The position numbers were made by a program, and so were the translations under genes. This document shows positions 46,086-58,726 of a DNA stretch of 64,000 nucleotides, piece by piece. Every line of letters begins with the position of its first letter. Within the stretch, counting starts at the first letter, position 1. Source of the DNA: Musa acuminata AAA Group (Eukaryota; Streptophyta; Magnoliopsida; Zingiberales; Musaceae); NCBI RefSeq assembly GCF_036884655.1, contig NC_088331.1, positions 16,715,501-16,779,500 on the forward strand. Reading direction: 5' to 3'. The notes below the pieces were generated by a model. The model worked only from the letters and a program-made list of their open reading frames with translations. It made no database searches and was not told the origin of the DNA.

Positions 46086-46914
46086 TAAACTAGTTAAAAT
46101 TACTTTTCGGACTTTATTGAATGATCAAATCACTTGATTGCCATATGTTGAAATGTTTTGATTTTTGAAAAACTATAGCATAATCTTGTCCGAATGCATG
46201 AAAGAATTCGTCTCATTTTTGGATTCGTTTAACAGCTGGAATGACAAAAATCAAACACATTCTTATGAAAAATATTTTTTTCGAAATGGATTTGATAAAA
46301 TGACTTTCCTCCTTCATCCACAAAGAATTATAACATACAAGGAGAAGAAGTATTCAAAGCCTTATACTTATCATGCCTTCCTTTATATGCTTGATAACTT
46401 GCTTATATTGTTCTCCTAGTATCACATCTACCATGCTTTTTGTTGATGACAAAGGGGGAGAAATATATGAATTGATTTGATGCTATAAACACTGATGCTA
46501 TGATTATGCCATGCCTACATCATCAAGAGATATATGAAAAGATGTCATGCAACACTTGCTAAAATATAAGAAAGGTGTGCATCATGTAATGATATCAAAA
46601 TCTTACTTCACAGTTTTACATGTTGATATCTTACAAAGACATGAATTGCTACTATTACCATTATTCAAACTTGTAATGCAAAATTTGAAAATGAATGTCA
46701 AGCCTTGACATCTTCTTCAAAGAGATACATCATGATAGGAATCATGATGGGAATATTGATAAGTTTAAATGATTTTAACTTATCAATATGTCTCTTGAAT
46801 TTATAAGGTTTTAAATTCAAGAATGACTTATCTCAAGTATGGCATATAGACAGAGGGAGTTAAGGTTAACTCCATTATCAATTGATTGTCATCATCAAAA
46901 TCCGAAATTCAACA
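46086..46914 (+). other. TE9 3' non-coding region
   Basis: It resembles 20340-21190 of TE6: the KMTFL-type segment near 46290, GATGACAAAGGGGGAGAAATATATG near 46444, and the hairpin at 46856-46873. The expected polypurine tract and LTR do not follow. See the junction at 46890-46914. Confidence 0.75.
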
Positions 46915-48155
46915 AGATTTTCTTTTGATTATTTATGAGGAGGTTTTTCAAAAAGAAATCATGACTTTTGGTATTCACATGTTCTAATCTTTCATGATAT
47001 AATTTTTATGCAATTCCTTGTATTCATAAAATATTTATCTCATCATCCAATTATTATTTTTTAATATTCTTTATGTGGTGATATGAATGCATGAAACACT
47101 TATGATAATAATGCATTCAACGATAAAATATTCATGATAAAAAATTATTTTGACACTCACATCTTGATTTCTTCATCTTTATTACCTTACCTTTGTCATA
47201 ATTTAAAAATTGACGTAAAGGGTCTTCCCTTCTTTTTGACAATGACAAAGGGGAGCAAAACGTGCTAGAAAGTGAATATGCTAGTTTGCACAATTCGAAA
47301 AAAAGGCAATCTTGTTAGCTTGCTAATCTAAAAAAGGAAGCAAAAAGTGCTATCTTGCAAATCTCAAGAGAAGCAATGTTTGCTAAGTTACACATTTCAA
47401 AAAGAGGCAAAATAGTCCATCTTGCACACCTCAAAAGATGTAAAATTTTGCTAACTTTCTTTATGTGTAAAATTTGATAGCTTGCATACTATAAATTTGC
47501 ATACCAAAAGTGCTATCTTGCCTATCTCAAAATGCAAAACATGCTAACTTGCACTTGGCAATAAAAACAAAATTGCTAGCTCAAATATTGCAAAGGAAGC
47601 AAAAATTCGCTAGCTTACAACTTGCATATTTCAAGAAGCAAGAGTTGCTTTCTTGATCATCTCTAATTTGCTAGCTAGCATGATGTAGAACTTACTATCT
47701 TGAATATTATAAAGAAATGCTATCTTGCCTATCGCAAAGAAAAGCAAATATGTCAACCGGCACATCTTTAAATTCGCTAGCTTATATGAAGTAGAACATG
47801 CTATCTTGCTACCTTGCATATCTACAACTTGATAGCTTGAATGTTTTAATCATGATGTAACACTTGCCAAAATTTCTAGCTTACAAATTGCATGATGATA
47901 AAACTTCATGTTTTTCATGCAACAATTTGAATTTATGTTTAAACACATGAGAATTGTACTTATCCTTTTTGTTGATGACAAAGGGAGAGAAGTATGTTGA
48001 TTGTATGTCACGATTTGATCATAACATATTACTTGGATGTTTAAATCCAAGAGTTTCTATCAATAAAACATATTGATAGAGGGAGCTTGGTTAAACTCCG
48101 GGAGTTAAGTTTAACTCTGTCATCAATTGGTTGTTATTATCAAAAAGGGGGAGAT
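46915..48155 (+). other. TE10 3' non-coding region
   Basis: GACAATGACAAAGGGGAGC (near 47238), GCTAGC/GCTATCTTGC motifs throughout 47260-47900, GATGACAAAGGGAGAGAAG (near 47975), two hairpin-like repeats (48081-48118) and the final polypurine tract. No gene. Confidence 0.78.
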
Positions 48156-49830
48156 TGTTGAATCTCGTATTTTGATGATAAAACCAATTGATAAGTGTTG
48201 ATGTTATAAATCCACGTTTTGAGTGATGTAGGATGCTTCGATCAGGATGAGACAATTAAAGCAGAAAAAATCAAGTTGTGCTAGAGGAGAACATGTCAGA
48301 AGATTGGACGTCGGGCTGGTGGATCGGTCGACGTATCGACAGAAGGCTTCGGGCCGTGGATTCGAGTATCGGGCCAATAAGAGCAGATATTGCGCCAAGG
48401 ATATCGAAGTTACAGAGTCAACTGGCCAATTGGGCAATAGGTTGTAAGAGAGGATGATGCGTCGAAGAATCGGATGAAGCGTCGAGGGACCAATGACATG
48501 CCGGACAACTTGATTAATGCTTAGTATTAATTGTCTAGATTGAAGTTTGTTTTACCTGTGCAGGATTAACTACAATGGTAGTAAGACATGCAGTAGGAGT
48601 TGCGCTAGAGTCAAGACCATGATCACGTTGGTGGTTCAAGAGTTCGACGGAAGTCCGAACGGTCGTCGGAGGTTCCGCGGGAACAAATCCGAGAAGTCCA
48701 GGAGCTTGCCAAAGAAGCTGTCGGAACTCACCAAGTGGATCGTCACAAGTCCAGGAGTTTGCCGAAAGTCCGCTGGAGCATCGTTGAGGGTTCGTCGGAT
48801 GTTCGTCGAAAGTTCGCCGGAAGAAGCGATTGACGCACAGGAGCAAGTTACAGTATTAATATCTTAAATATTGTAGTTAGCATAGATTAAGTTAGGAATA
48901 GGAGATGATCCCATTAACTTAATCTGGGGGTAATTGGGCCCTTGACAGACCCAAATTGGGCTGAATGGATCAGCCCATTCGAACCTAGAATTCCTGGCCG
49001 GTGGTGGCACCACCTAGGAACTTAGTCTCTCAGGAATGCTGGACGGTGGTACCACCCTTGTTAGGTAGTGGTATCGCTTGAGCTCGGTCTTCGAGTGAAG
49101 TTGAATGGTGGCACCACCCCTGTCAGGCGGTGGTGCCGCTTGAGCTCGGTCACCGAGCGAAGCTGAGCGGTGGTACCGCCCCTATCAGGCGATGGTATCG
49201 CCTGAGCTCGGTCTCCGAGTAGTGTCAGGCGGTAGTACTGCCAGGACCCCGAAAATCCGAGAGATGATATTTTTTTAGCTCCAAATTTAAACCAGTTGGG
49301 GCCAAAATAAACCCCACCCTTTCCTGTATGAAAGGGCACCAAAATCTTGATCTTATTTTGAGAATTTTAAAGCTCAAAAGTGTTGTAAAAGGCCAAAAGT
49401 TCTTCCTCTTTTCATCTAAGTTTTGATCATTCAAGAGATGAGTGAAAATCGGTAAGGGTTGTCTCCTAAGCCCGTCAAAAGGAGTAAAGCCGTAAAAGGG
49501 TGGTTGGCCTTCGCCTATTGAAGGAAGGCCTCTAGCGGACGTCGGTGACCTCATCGAAGGAGGAAGCCAAAAGTGGATGTAGTTCAAGATTGACCAAACC
49601 ACTCTAAATCTCGGTTTGCATTTACATTCTGCTCTCTATCTTAAATCTTAACTGCAAACTACCTCCATTACTTTTCTTCATCTGTACTTCGCTTAATTTT
49701 AAGTTAAAGAACTTTTCGAAATGGTTTTTCATCGAAATTATTTTTATCGTACGAACGTCATTTTAAATCGTCGAAAATTTTCCACTGTACTAATTCACTC
49801 TCCCCCCTCTTAGTGCTCTTGATCCTAACA
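48156..49830 (+). repeat. 3' LTR of TE10
   Basis: It starts TGTTGAATCTCG and ends GATCCTAACA; 1675 bases. It combines the long family A head with U3 units of GGCGGTGGTGCCGC and GAGCTCGGTC..CGAG (48990-49230). The usual TATAAATA phrase has become CCAAAATAAACCCC near 49302, so the promoter is probably weak or lost. Confidence 0.9.
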
Positions 49831-50334
49831 GATAGCTCAGACTTTTACAATATTTTTATCATCTTTTTTCTTTTCTTCTCTTATTTATAGTCACTAACTC
49901 TTTTTCTTAGGTTATTGATATCCTTAAGTCTATCACACCTTTCTTTTTATGGTTGTAAATGTGAGGATTCCTACTAGGGTAGGACTCTCAATCAGAGTCC
50001 AAACTCTTCTTCCAATTCGAGCAACACCAATTGAGTTGAGTTGAGTTTAAACTAGTCAAACTTGAGCTTTGAGATTGAGTTTGAGTTAGCCAAATTTGAG
50101 TTGAGTTATAATATGACTCGAATTGAATTTGAGTTGAATTGAAATATAATTCGAATTAGATTTGAATTGAATTGAAGTAGAACTTGAACTGAGCTTGATC
50201 GTCCTTGATCATCCTTTTCTCTCCATGCCCTCCTCTACCATCAACCCCCCTCACCCACCCTCCTCTTTCTCCTCCTCTTCCTCAATAGCCACCAAGCCTC
50301 CCTGAACCAACAACCATCTCTCCGTCCTCTTCTT

Positions 50335-50412
<78 letters not shown>

Positions 50413-50489
50413 AATCACCTTGTACCCTTTTGAGTATTACATTTTAGTTCTAAAAAAGGAATTATGTTTCTAAGTTCTTAACGTCAGAA

Positions 50490-50532
<43 letters not shown>

Positions 50533-51314
50533 TCAGTTATTCTTGCAGTTTAGTTTCAAATGCATTTTTAAACCAAGAACTGATCGAGCCAACTCAAAAC
50601 CAAGTTGATACCTTTCTATTTTAATTTTGATGAGATAAAACATTTGCAGCAGTTAGATACATATTCCATGATCGCATAATCGACTCTGTTGTCAAAGATA
50701 GGGTTACAAGTTGTAACATCCATGTGACCCACCCTTGTGATCAGCAAAATGAAGCATAACACATTTCAGAAGCAATCTCGTTCATTATCAAATGCAAGCA
50801 CGCGTATGTCGTATGTCCCCAAAAATGCAAGAGAGCTCTGCACTTTATATAAAGAGCCACCAGGAGCCAGTAGGCAGCAGCAAATCGCATTCCCCACTGC
50901 CAAGTATGTCACTTGGTAGAAGCAGTAGAAACAAGCGCACAAGTGGAAAGCATCTTGCGATTTCCTTCAAATATTTTTATTTATAAAAGTTCCTATTTTA
51001 TTTTTCTTTTTCTTTTTTTAAATGATGTCTTCCAATAATATCAAAACAAAGGAACTAAATTGATAGATGTACAAATGTATAGCGTCAAGTTGTTCCATAC
51101 ATGTGAACATATTTTAATTAAAATTATCTTTGCCAATTATTCCATATATTCTACCTTATTTATATAAAGGTATATTATACACAAATACTACTAAAGCAAG
51201 AAAAAGAAGACAAAGAAAACGATATCAATATAATAATACAAAAGTTAAAAAAATAAAAATACCGTCGTCATTCTCCCCTCTATATTTCTGTCTCTACTTA
51301 CACGTGCTCTACCT
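49831..51314. other. AT-rich intergenic DNA downstream of the MUN gene
   Basis: A degenerate repeat of GAGTTGAGTTT and GAATTGAA phrases fills 50030-50195. (AT)n microsatellites lie at 50351-50409 and 50493-50528. An AATAAA on the minus strand at 50976-50981 could be a poly(A) signal for the neighbouring gene. No gene seen. Confidence 0.65.
50351..50409. repeat. (AT)n microsatellite
   Basis: An A run of about 15 is followed by about 29 AT units. A second (AT)n lies at 50493-50528. Confidence 0.95.
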
Positions 51315-54300
51315 TCACCTCCTCTTGGGCAAATCATAAGCCCTCTTCAAGAACCGGTTCGCGACGTCGTCGTTCCGGTGGCTCAGCACCCGGAGCACCG
51401 TGTTGGGATCGGACCGGTGCCACTTCCCGGTCGTCGGAGGCATCGGCACTGTCTCCAGCGACCTTCCCAGCCCGCTGGCTTCGCACGCCATCACGCTGAA
51501 CTCCTCCACCAGCTTCTCGGTGGGTACGCTCATCAGCCTTGCCACCCCCTCCATCGCCGCCGCCTCCTTCTGCACCACCTCCTCCGCCACCAACCCCTCC
51601 CCGCTCGTGCAGAATATCCGCTTCAGGCTCGCCAGGTCCTCCGCCACCATGTCGTAGTCCGCCCTCGCGAAGGCCCGCCCGCTTCCCCCAGCCAGCAGCA
51701 CCATCAGGAAGGCCTCGAACGACGCCTTCATTATCTCCTTCACCGCCAGCGGCTGCGCCCGGTCCGTGAGCACCGAGACGAGGAGGGAAAGGTTCTGCTT
51801 TAGCGCTCGTAGGGTGGGTCGGATGCGAGCTTCGGCCACGCTGCCGACGTACAAGGAGTCGTAGAAGGACTGGGACGAGTCGAGGAAGATAAGACGGTAG
51901 GCGGCGACCTCGGCGACGTGGAGGATGGTGGAGTGGATGGAGGAGCGTGCGAGATCGAAGTGGGTGGGGAAAACGGCACGCCGCCGCGACCGAAGGGGAG
52001 TGTGAGGGGAAGGCGAGGGACCCGGGCGGGAGAAGAAGGAGAGGGACTTGTCGATGGTGTGTAGGAGGCCGAGGAGGTAATGCAGAGTGTTGAGGCGCAC
52101 GTAGAGCCGCTGAGTGCCGCGGCTGGCGGTGGGGCGCGGTTGGTGCATGCCGTCACCAGCTGCGCCGGGCCTGCGCAACGGACGGAGGCTGCGGTCGATG
52201 CCTGCTCTGCACGGCGCGCGGAGGAGGCTGGGATCGATGCCCGCTTTGCATGGGGTGGACGCCTTCTTCCACAGTTGGAGGACCCGGGAGTCCTGGTTGC
52301 ACCTCGTTAGTTGCGGCAGCGCTGGAATGTAGCTCTGTTTCGAACCTGCGGCAGAGGAAACACTGAGACTTGCTAGAGAACGAAGAAAGCGCTGTGGTAG
52401 GAACCTAACAGCAATGGATAGACACTTACCACATGACGCAACAAAGGAAATGTAGTCCTGAAACAGAGAATCCAATCCATCTGCCAGGTTCTGTACCAGT
52501 TCGTCCCTTCCTCCCACTTGGATCTCGAAGAACTCATCGACTGTCACCTTGGCCAACTTCATCAGCTCCATTGCAGATTGTGCATATGGATCCGACTTGG
52601 ACTTCGGGTTCCAACTCTATTGCATCATCATCACCAAGCCATGCACAAGTCAGTGAGTTTTGAATGTTTTGGGTATCGCATCAGATGATTCTTGAAAGCA
52701 AGCATGGATGAGTTACCTCGGTCTCTTTAGCTCTGCTGACGCACTCCGTGGCCATCCTCAGCCGATCATCTATCCAATTCTTCATCAGGTTCAAGATAAC
52801 AGAATCCACCTCGTAGGGGCTTATCTCCCTCATGATCCCCTTTCCACCATCGTCGGCGTCGGCGGAATCCTCCATGCCCATTTGAACCAACTTCCTCTCC
52901 AGCTTCCCTGCAGTGTGCAAGACTCTGACCAGCTCATTCGTCAGGCCTGAACCCCTCGCAAGGTGCTGCTTCAGCACGACGCCGAAACAGTTGTGAAGCG
53001 TTACCACTGCGACGGCGGTCGGAGCAGGGTGCCACCTCTTCAGTGTTTGGCTATAGGTCTCTTTCTCAAACCGGGCTATCCTCTCTGTCTCTTTGGCAAG
53101 ATGAACCAATGTGTCGTTGGGGTCCTCGTCTACCTCCACCACCATGCTATCGATCTTCCCGTTCCCGTTTTCAAATACCTAAGAAATCATTAACTTGGCA
53201 TATCAATCAAATCGAGCTTTTTTTAGAAGTAATTGTAGATTAATATAAAAAGAGACTGCATTTGATGGAGGATCAAACTCTTTATGCCGCTTTGGCTAAT
53301 CTCACAGTGTGTACTGACCTTGGTGAAAGCACTCTTCAGGGAAGACCTTATATACTGTTCGACACGGTTCACCGACGAGAATTTGCTCGAAAACAGCATC
53401 TCTCGCTCGGCGAACACCGCAGCACCTCCACAGCTCGAAGCATCTTCGCTAATAATCTTGGCGGTGGAAAGCGCCAAACGTAGCACGTTCTCCATCGATG
53501 CAATGGTGCCTTTGTCGAACCAATCGTGATACTCGAGCAATCGCTTCTCCGCCCACCCCTGCATCGCCGCCAGCGCAGCCGATAACACCCTAACGTATCC
53601 AGGCTCCCTATCGGGCCTTTTCGCATCATTGGCCACCTCGATGAGCATCATGAGCGTCGCAGCGATCAGGTCAGGCTCCACTTGCCCCGTCGCAACGTAC
53701 TGCTCGAAGAGGGCCCAAGTGAATAACACGTTGTGGGTCATCCTATTGATCCCAAATGTGCTCCATGTCTTCTTCATCAGCTCCACCAGCTCGTCGACCT
53801 CATCCAGCACCACGGTCTCGTCCCGGATATCGAAGATGGAACGAAGCAAGGCGAGGTAGAGGTAAACGTTGAGAGGGAAGCCGTCAGCCCAGTGGCACAC
53901 TTCCACGGGCGCCCCGTTCTGGGTGCGCCATGCCAGGCCCATGACGCAGTTGCAGAGGTTGCGTATCGTTTCCGAGTTCTTGCCCGTGTCGATGGGCTTG
54001 AACTCGCTCCCTTGCATGATCTCGCTGAAGCGATGGGCGGCGGAGTTGGTGCGGTCCAGGGGTACCGAGGGGTGCAAGAGAAGCCCTGCCTCCAGAATCC
54101 TTAGCTGCCGCTGCTGCCATTGATGGTACTGTTGGGGGTCGCTGAAGTCGGATGGTTTCAAGTGGCGGAGGAGCTCCAGAGGGAGGATAATTGCTTCCGT
54201 TCTTTTACCCGCCTGATCGAAAACAAGGCAATCTAAGAATTCAGTGCAACATGAGAGTCCAATTAGAATCCCAACTCTCGCTCATTACCAATCAATCTCA

Positions 54301-54993
54301 TGCTCATCAACTATGATTTCACATTGTATCATGAGGGCAATGCACAACAATCTAACAGTCTATCGCAAGAATGATGAACACTGCTATTTTGCATCATCCC
54401 TCAGAATGCAAAGGACCCTGTGAAAGATTCGAAGAGGGGGAAGAAGAAGCGACCTGACCGACGAGGGTGCGCACGAGGGTCTTCCTGAGGCGGTTGTCTC
54501 TCTGCTCCGAGACGCCCATCTGCTGCCGCATGATTTCTGCCGACGTCATAGGCCGCTGCTTCACCTTACCCGACGAGGAGCCACCGCCACCTAGCGTGAT
54601 GCCCGGCGACATGGCCGGCGATCCTAAATGGGTCATCGGGCGCATGTACGCTGCCCTCCTCGTCCTCAGCCCCAGGGATCTCTTTATCCGGCTGGTCACC
54701 GCCATGTTGGCCCCCCCACCGAAGCCGCCGAGGCCGCCGGGGGAGTAAAGGAGCCTCCCAGCGGCGTCCGTAGCCGCGGCGCTGGAGGAGGCGTCGGATG
54801 CGTGGTGGGAGGGGGTAGCGCGACCGCCGAAGCCGGGGGTGGACCGGCTGGCGGCGAAGAAGATCTCGTAGGCAGTAGCACGGAGCTCATCGCGGCTGAG
54901 GTCCTTGAGCCGGCCGAAGGGCCATTCCAGCTCGGCGCCGTCCTCCTCGGCGTCGTCGATGAAGGAGACCACGGAGGGGCGGCGACGGCCCAT
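51315..54993 (-). CDS. plant MUN-domain (Munc13-like, DUF810) protein, five exons
   Basis: Exons (minus): 54993-54454, 54212-53319, 53178-52717, 52616-52430, 52345-51315. All introns are GT-AG, of 241, 140, 100 and 84 bases. They encode about 1037 residues; plant homologues are about 950-1040. The last intron (52346-52429) is open in frame, so a naive reading passes through it. The start is supported by the family N-terminus (LEWPFGRL..RDELRATAYEIFFAA, SPGFGGR-like segment). Exon 1 ends MRQQMGVSEQRDNRLRKTLVRTLVGQ-like, exon 2 continues LPLELLRHLKPSDF and HQWQQRQLRILEAGLLLHPS, and the C-terminal MHD2-like region is in exon 5. The family includes PATROL1, which helps deliver proton pumps to the plasma membrane. 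This copy belongs to the sister DUF810 group, whose cargo is less defined. Exons 1 and 5 are strongly GC-rich. No stop or frameshift seen. Confidence 0.93.
52195..52272 (-). repeat. 39-base in-frame tandem duplication in MUN exon 5
   Basis: TCGATGCCTGCTCTGCACGG at 52195 recurs as TCGATGCCCGCTTTGCATGG at 52234. The protein repeats AGIDPSLLRAPCR as AGIDRSLRPLRRP. It falls just after the conserved LWKKA segment, in a loop that varies in length in this family. Confidence 0.7.
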
Positions 54994-56297
54994 TCAGCGG
55001 CTGCGTCGGTGGCGGGTGGCTAGGCCGAGGGGTGGCGACGGGAAGGGGGGTGGCCACCCCCTTCCCGTTTCCTTTCTCTTCTCTCGCCTCTGCTAGGGCG
55101 TTTGGGTTGGCTGGAAGAGCACGAGAATTGAACGTTCGAGGTGAGGAGAGAGGAAGAGCGAAGGGTAGGTACTAGTTGGTAGCATTTCTATTTCTTTTTG
55201 TAATGCTTCCCTTCTGTGTCACGTCCGCCAGCGAAGACGCGACATATCCCCGACGACGCGGAGAGCCAATACGAGGCACGGGATGGCGGTTCGGCTGCTG
55301 CCGGTCATGCACGCAAGGGCCTGAGAGTAACGACGTGGCGTCTCGCGAATGGTGGATAACCAGGGCCCACTCCCCGAAACGGAACAACTAAGTAGGAATC
55401 GAGTGGAACGAGTCGGAAATTTTTCTGGTAGCTGGAAAGATGATTTCAACATCCGTGGGACTTCAATTTTTTTTTTTTTTTTTTTTTATAGCAAAGTTGT
55501 TAGGGTGATTAACTAAAAAGAACTAATATTGTTGGAATTTCACTTTGGAGGCTATCGTTTTTGAGGATTTCTCCGGTTGAGTTTTAACCGTCTCATTTCT
55601 TATAGGCATTTGAATAGATTCTCTCGTTAAACACCAAACAGGACACTTTGACTGTAGCATATCCACTAATTTACGTGTGGTTTTATTTAGATTGATATAT
55701 ATTTTGAAATTTTCGAAGCTAGTATCTCAATATAAAAGAAACCTAATACAGAGTTCCCGTGAAAGAAAAATATCGTTTTGTGATTCCTTTTATAAATATC
55801 TTTTTATTTTTAGATTTTGATAGGAAAGAATAAAATATGAGAAATTTTCTATTCTTTGGGATTTCTCTTCAGAGTATCTATCTCATTGGAGAATTATTCT
55901 CAAAGAGTGCCTGCTAGCAATAACTTCGAGGATCTATTTGGCGAGGCAATATTATATGTGTTTGCACCTGGTGAATGTGGATGGTAAAATTTTTTTTTGA
56001 TATTGTGTAAATTTTGTTGCTGCCACTTTGTGTGATTAGATGTACTCCATGATATGTCTAAAATCTACATGTTTATTTTTGCAGTCACAATCAATTTATT
56101 CTAACACTAAATAAGAGAGTAACTCTATTGAATATGAGCCTACTGTCAATGTGCTGATGCCCTAATCGACTCAAAATTACACTAAAGTATTATAGAAATC
56201 ACATATCACTATGCTAAAAGTGTTTATGTGATTATTTAAAATTTAAATACATTCAGAGTTATTTGGATTCAAAATTACCATGATTTTAGTAATGATT
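54994..56297. other. upstream region of the MUN gene
   Basis: A GC-rich leader region (55000-55400) gives way to AT-rich DNA with a T run at 55468-55488. It should hold the promoter and 5' UTR of the minus-strand gene, but I cannot place a TATA box or transcription start with confidence. No other gene seen. Confidence 0.5.
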
Positions 56298-57160
56298 CTG
56301 AAAATGAGTGTTACAACGTCCATTTTAGGTATAATGATACAATTTTTTATTTGTCTCACCTTAGATTTTCATAGTAGATGGATAATAACATGAGAATAAT
56401 GAATCTATAGTTTCTTTTTTTTTTTTAGTAAAAAATTATAGATATTTATATTCAAATTTGATTTTTTCTTCATCAATATTCTAAAAAAAAATGAGCATAT
56501 CAAGATTCACTTAAAAATATCTTCGTTGGGACATTCAAATTGGTTAGTATATTATCAAACAAATAATATTTTTGGTTTGATTTCACATGTGAATTTTTTT
56601 TAATTTTTAAAAAATAGATTCGCTTAAAAGTATAATGACACAAATTGATGATTGACTGAATCTCGAAAGATGAGAAGTTTTCCTAAAGGAAGGGTCAGGA
56701 GGTAGACTTTCACAAAAGATTCTAGAAACGAGTATAACAATATTTACTTATGAGTATAATGACATGAATATTATATATTTTACTTTAGACTTTCATAGTA
56801 GAGTGACGAGAACATTAGTATAGGAAATTTATAGTTTTAAATATGTTTATATTTAAATTTAACACATTTTCAACTTAATACTGAAAATGAGTAGAACAAC
56901 TTCCATTTATAGATGTGAAGACATAAATATTATTTGTCTTATCATCACAACAAGGGATAATTACATAAGAATAGTGATTTTTTTTTTTTCTGTAGTATGA
57001 ATTTAGGACATCTATATTCTAGTTTGATACATTTTTAACATAATTATTAAAACGGATGCAACGACATTCATATATGAGTATATGCTATTCATTTACCTCA
57101 TACTTTACCAATAGAATGGTAATAATATCAAAATGGTCAATCAACAGTTATTTACTCTCT
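56298..57160. repeat. degenerate tandem repeat, unit about 160 bases
   Basis: Units begin near 56298, 56722, 56881 and 57047 with CTGAAAATGAGTGTTACAACG or variants. Each continues through a TAATGACATAAATATTATTTG..TTTCATAGTAGA..AGAATAGTGAATTTATAG pattern. Spacing is 159 and 166 bases between the last three. A decayed unit may fill the first gap. Confidence 0.65.
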
Positions 57161-57340
57161 TTTTTTTCATATTTCTATCATTGTCCAACGGAGGCTATAT
57201 TCCTACCGACATCGTTGTTTAGACTTCTTGGAGCTCCCACGAAAAATATTAAAGCTTTGCAACTTCATGCAAGTTATTAAAATCATAGCTTCTATGTATG
57301 CGATGACGCTTTCATTTTTTTTTTTTCTTTTGACTATAAT

Positions 57341-58495
57341 GTTGACTCATATATTTTGATAATAAAATTAAAAATATTATTATATTAAGTGTTTTTCAAA
57401 CAGGTGATATGAGAGATACTTCAACTAAAGGTGCAGATTATTAGAGGATTATAGTATTGAGTTAGACATATTAAATTATAAATTTGAATTATAAATTATA
57501 AAGCTGAAAAATACATATTAAAGTTAGACATATTAAATTATAAAACTGAAAAAATATATATTAAATTATAAATTTAAATATCAAATCAAAAAATTAGACA
57601 TCGAGTAGGAGGTTAGTTGATTTACTAAAGAATTGGTTAACTTGTGAAATGATTGATTGATATGTCGAAAGATTAGTCAGTGTATTGAAGAATTGGTTAA
57701 GCTCTTGGTTTAGTAATTTGACTGCAATTGAATTAAAGTTAAATAAAAAAAAGAGTCTTTCCTAAGCCAACATAGGTGAAGGCTGACATAGCAGCAGCCA
57801 AATTACAAGTTGGATTGGGTTTTTAATGGGATGGACACGCCAATAGGCAATGGTATCACCCAATTCACACGATGATAATTTGTAGAAGATGGTGGTATAG
57901 CCTAAGTCTTGAATGGTGTGTAAATATCATTGTAATGGTTCGATAATCATGTTATGATACCTAGTGTGGCAATTGTTGCACTAGTACCCATATTTTTGAA
58001 TATTTTTCTCAATTTACTTTATATTTTTAGGTGTTTGAGGACTCTATAAATGCCTCACCCATTGGTGAGGTAGAGGCAAAAAACTCCCAAGTGATATTGA
58101 ACTTTAAGTTAAGTCTATAATGCAAGAAGTTCTCTCTCGAGACTTGAGTTATAAATATTATTGTTATATAAAAAAAAATGTATTTCAGTATAAGGTTTAC
58201 TCTTCAAGGAGAAAAGTACAAGGATAATTGACTTTTAGTTGTTAAAAATAATAATAATAAAATAAAAGTTATTAGTCTCAAGAAAAGATAGATCAAGAGT
58301 GAATGTAGATAGTAAAGATCAAACCAACCACTGTAAAGGCATAAATCTATTCTCTCATATTTTTACCTATTTATACACTTTTTCATCTTTCTTTCTTATT
58401 GGTTTAACCTCTTTACTTAATTAGTTTTTAAAAATAATTTTAAGAAAACTTGCACTTATTTATCTGTTCTCTTAGTGTCATTAAGACTTCTAATA
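57341..58495 (+). repeat. TE11: very old, degenerate LTR
   Basis: It starts TGTTGACTCATATATTTTGAT and ends CATTAAGACTTCTAATA, with family A landmarks between. These are GGTGGTATAGCC near 57892, CTCTATAAATGCCTCACCC (58032-58050), and a GATCAAGAGTGAATGTAGAT block near 58291. Many substitutions and deletions. No primer site follows. Confidence 0.65.
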
Positions 58496-58726
58496 ATTAT
58501 AGTTTATATAAGGTTTGCAATCGCTTGCAGACCATTTTAGTTGGTTGGTTTTGGTAGTATTTTTTCTTTGGTATTCAATTTCATAAAACTGGCTAGTGTT
58601 GTAAGTTGAATGGTTATCTTGTGGAGGCGGAAATAACTAAGACAACCTTGTCTTCCTATGTTAATAGTGTACTTTTGAGTGATGATCTTGCAACATGAAA
58701 CATTAGCATCTCAACATTTTGGTGTT

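Larger units (their letters stand above)
42426..46914 (+). mobile_element. TE9: rearranged Sirevirus-type element with pol
   Basis: A family B LTR start (42426-about 43365) is joined directly to the pre-integrase part of pol. The LTR 3' end, primer site, gag and protease are missing. Pol (about 43383-46085) is followed by 3' non-coding DNA with GATGACAAAGGGGGAG (near 46444) and the hairpin (46856-46873). There is no 3' LTR in the right orientation. Instead the sequence ends at 46914 in what reads as an inverted LTR terminus. Confidence 0.82.
46915..49830 (+). mobile_element. TE10: 3' end of a Sirevirus-type element
   Basis: It comprises AT-rich 3' non-coding DNA (46915-48155) similar to 34570-35680 of TE7, the polypurine tract CAAAAAGGGGGAGAT (48141-48155), and a complete 3' LTR ending at 49830. 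No coding region is left. The 5' part was not found; the left edge is the TE9 junction. Confidence 0.82.

Noticed and set aside
51378..54104. Plus-strand open frames across the MUN gene
   Set aside because: Shadow frames of GC-rich coding DNA. Splice sites and family similarity are all on the minus strand.
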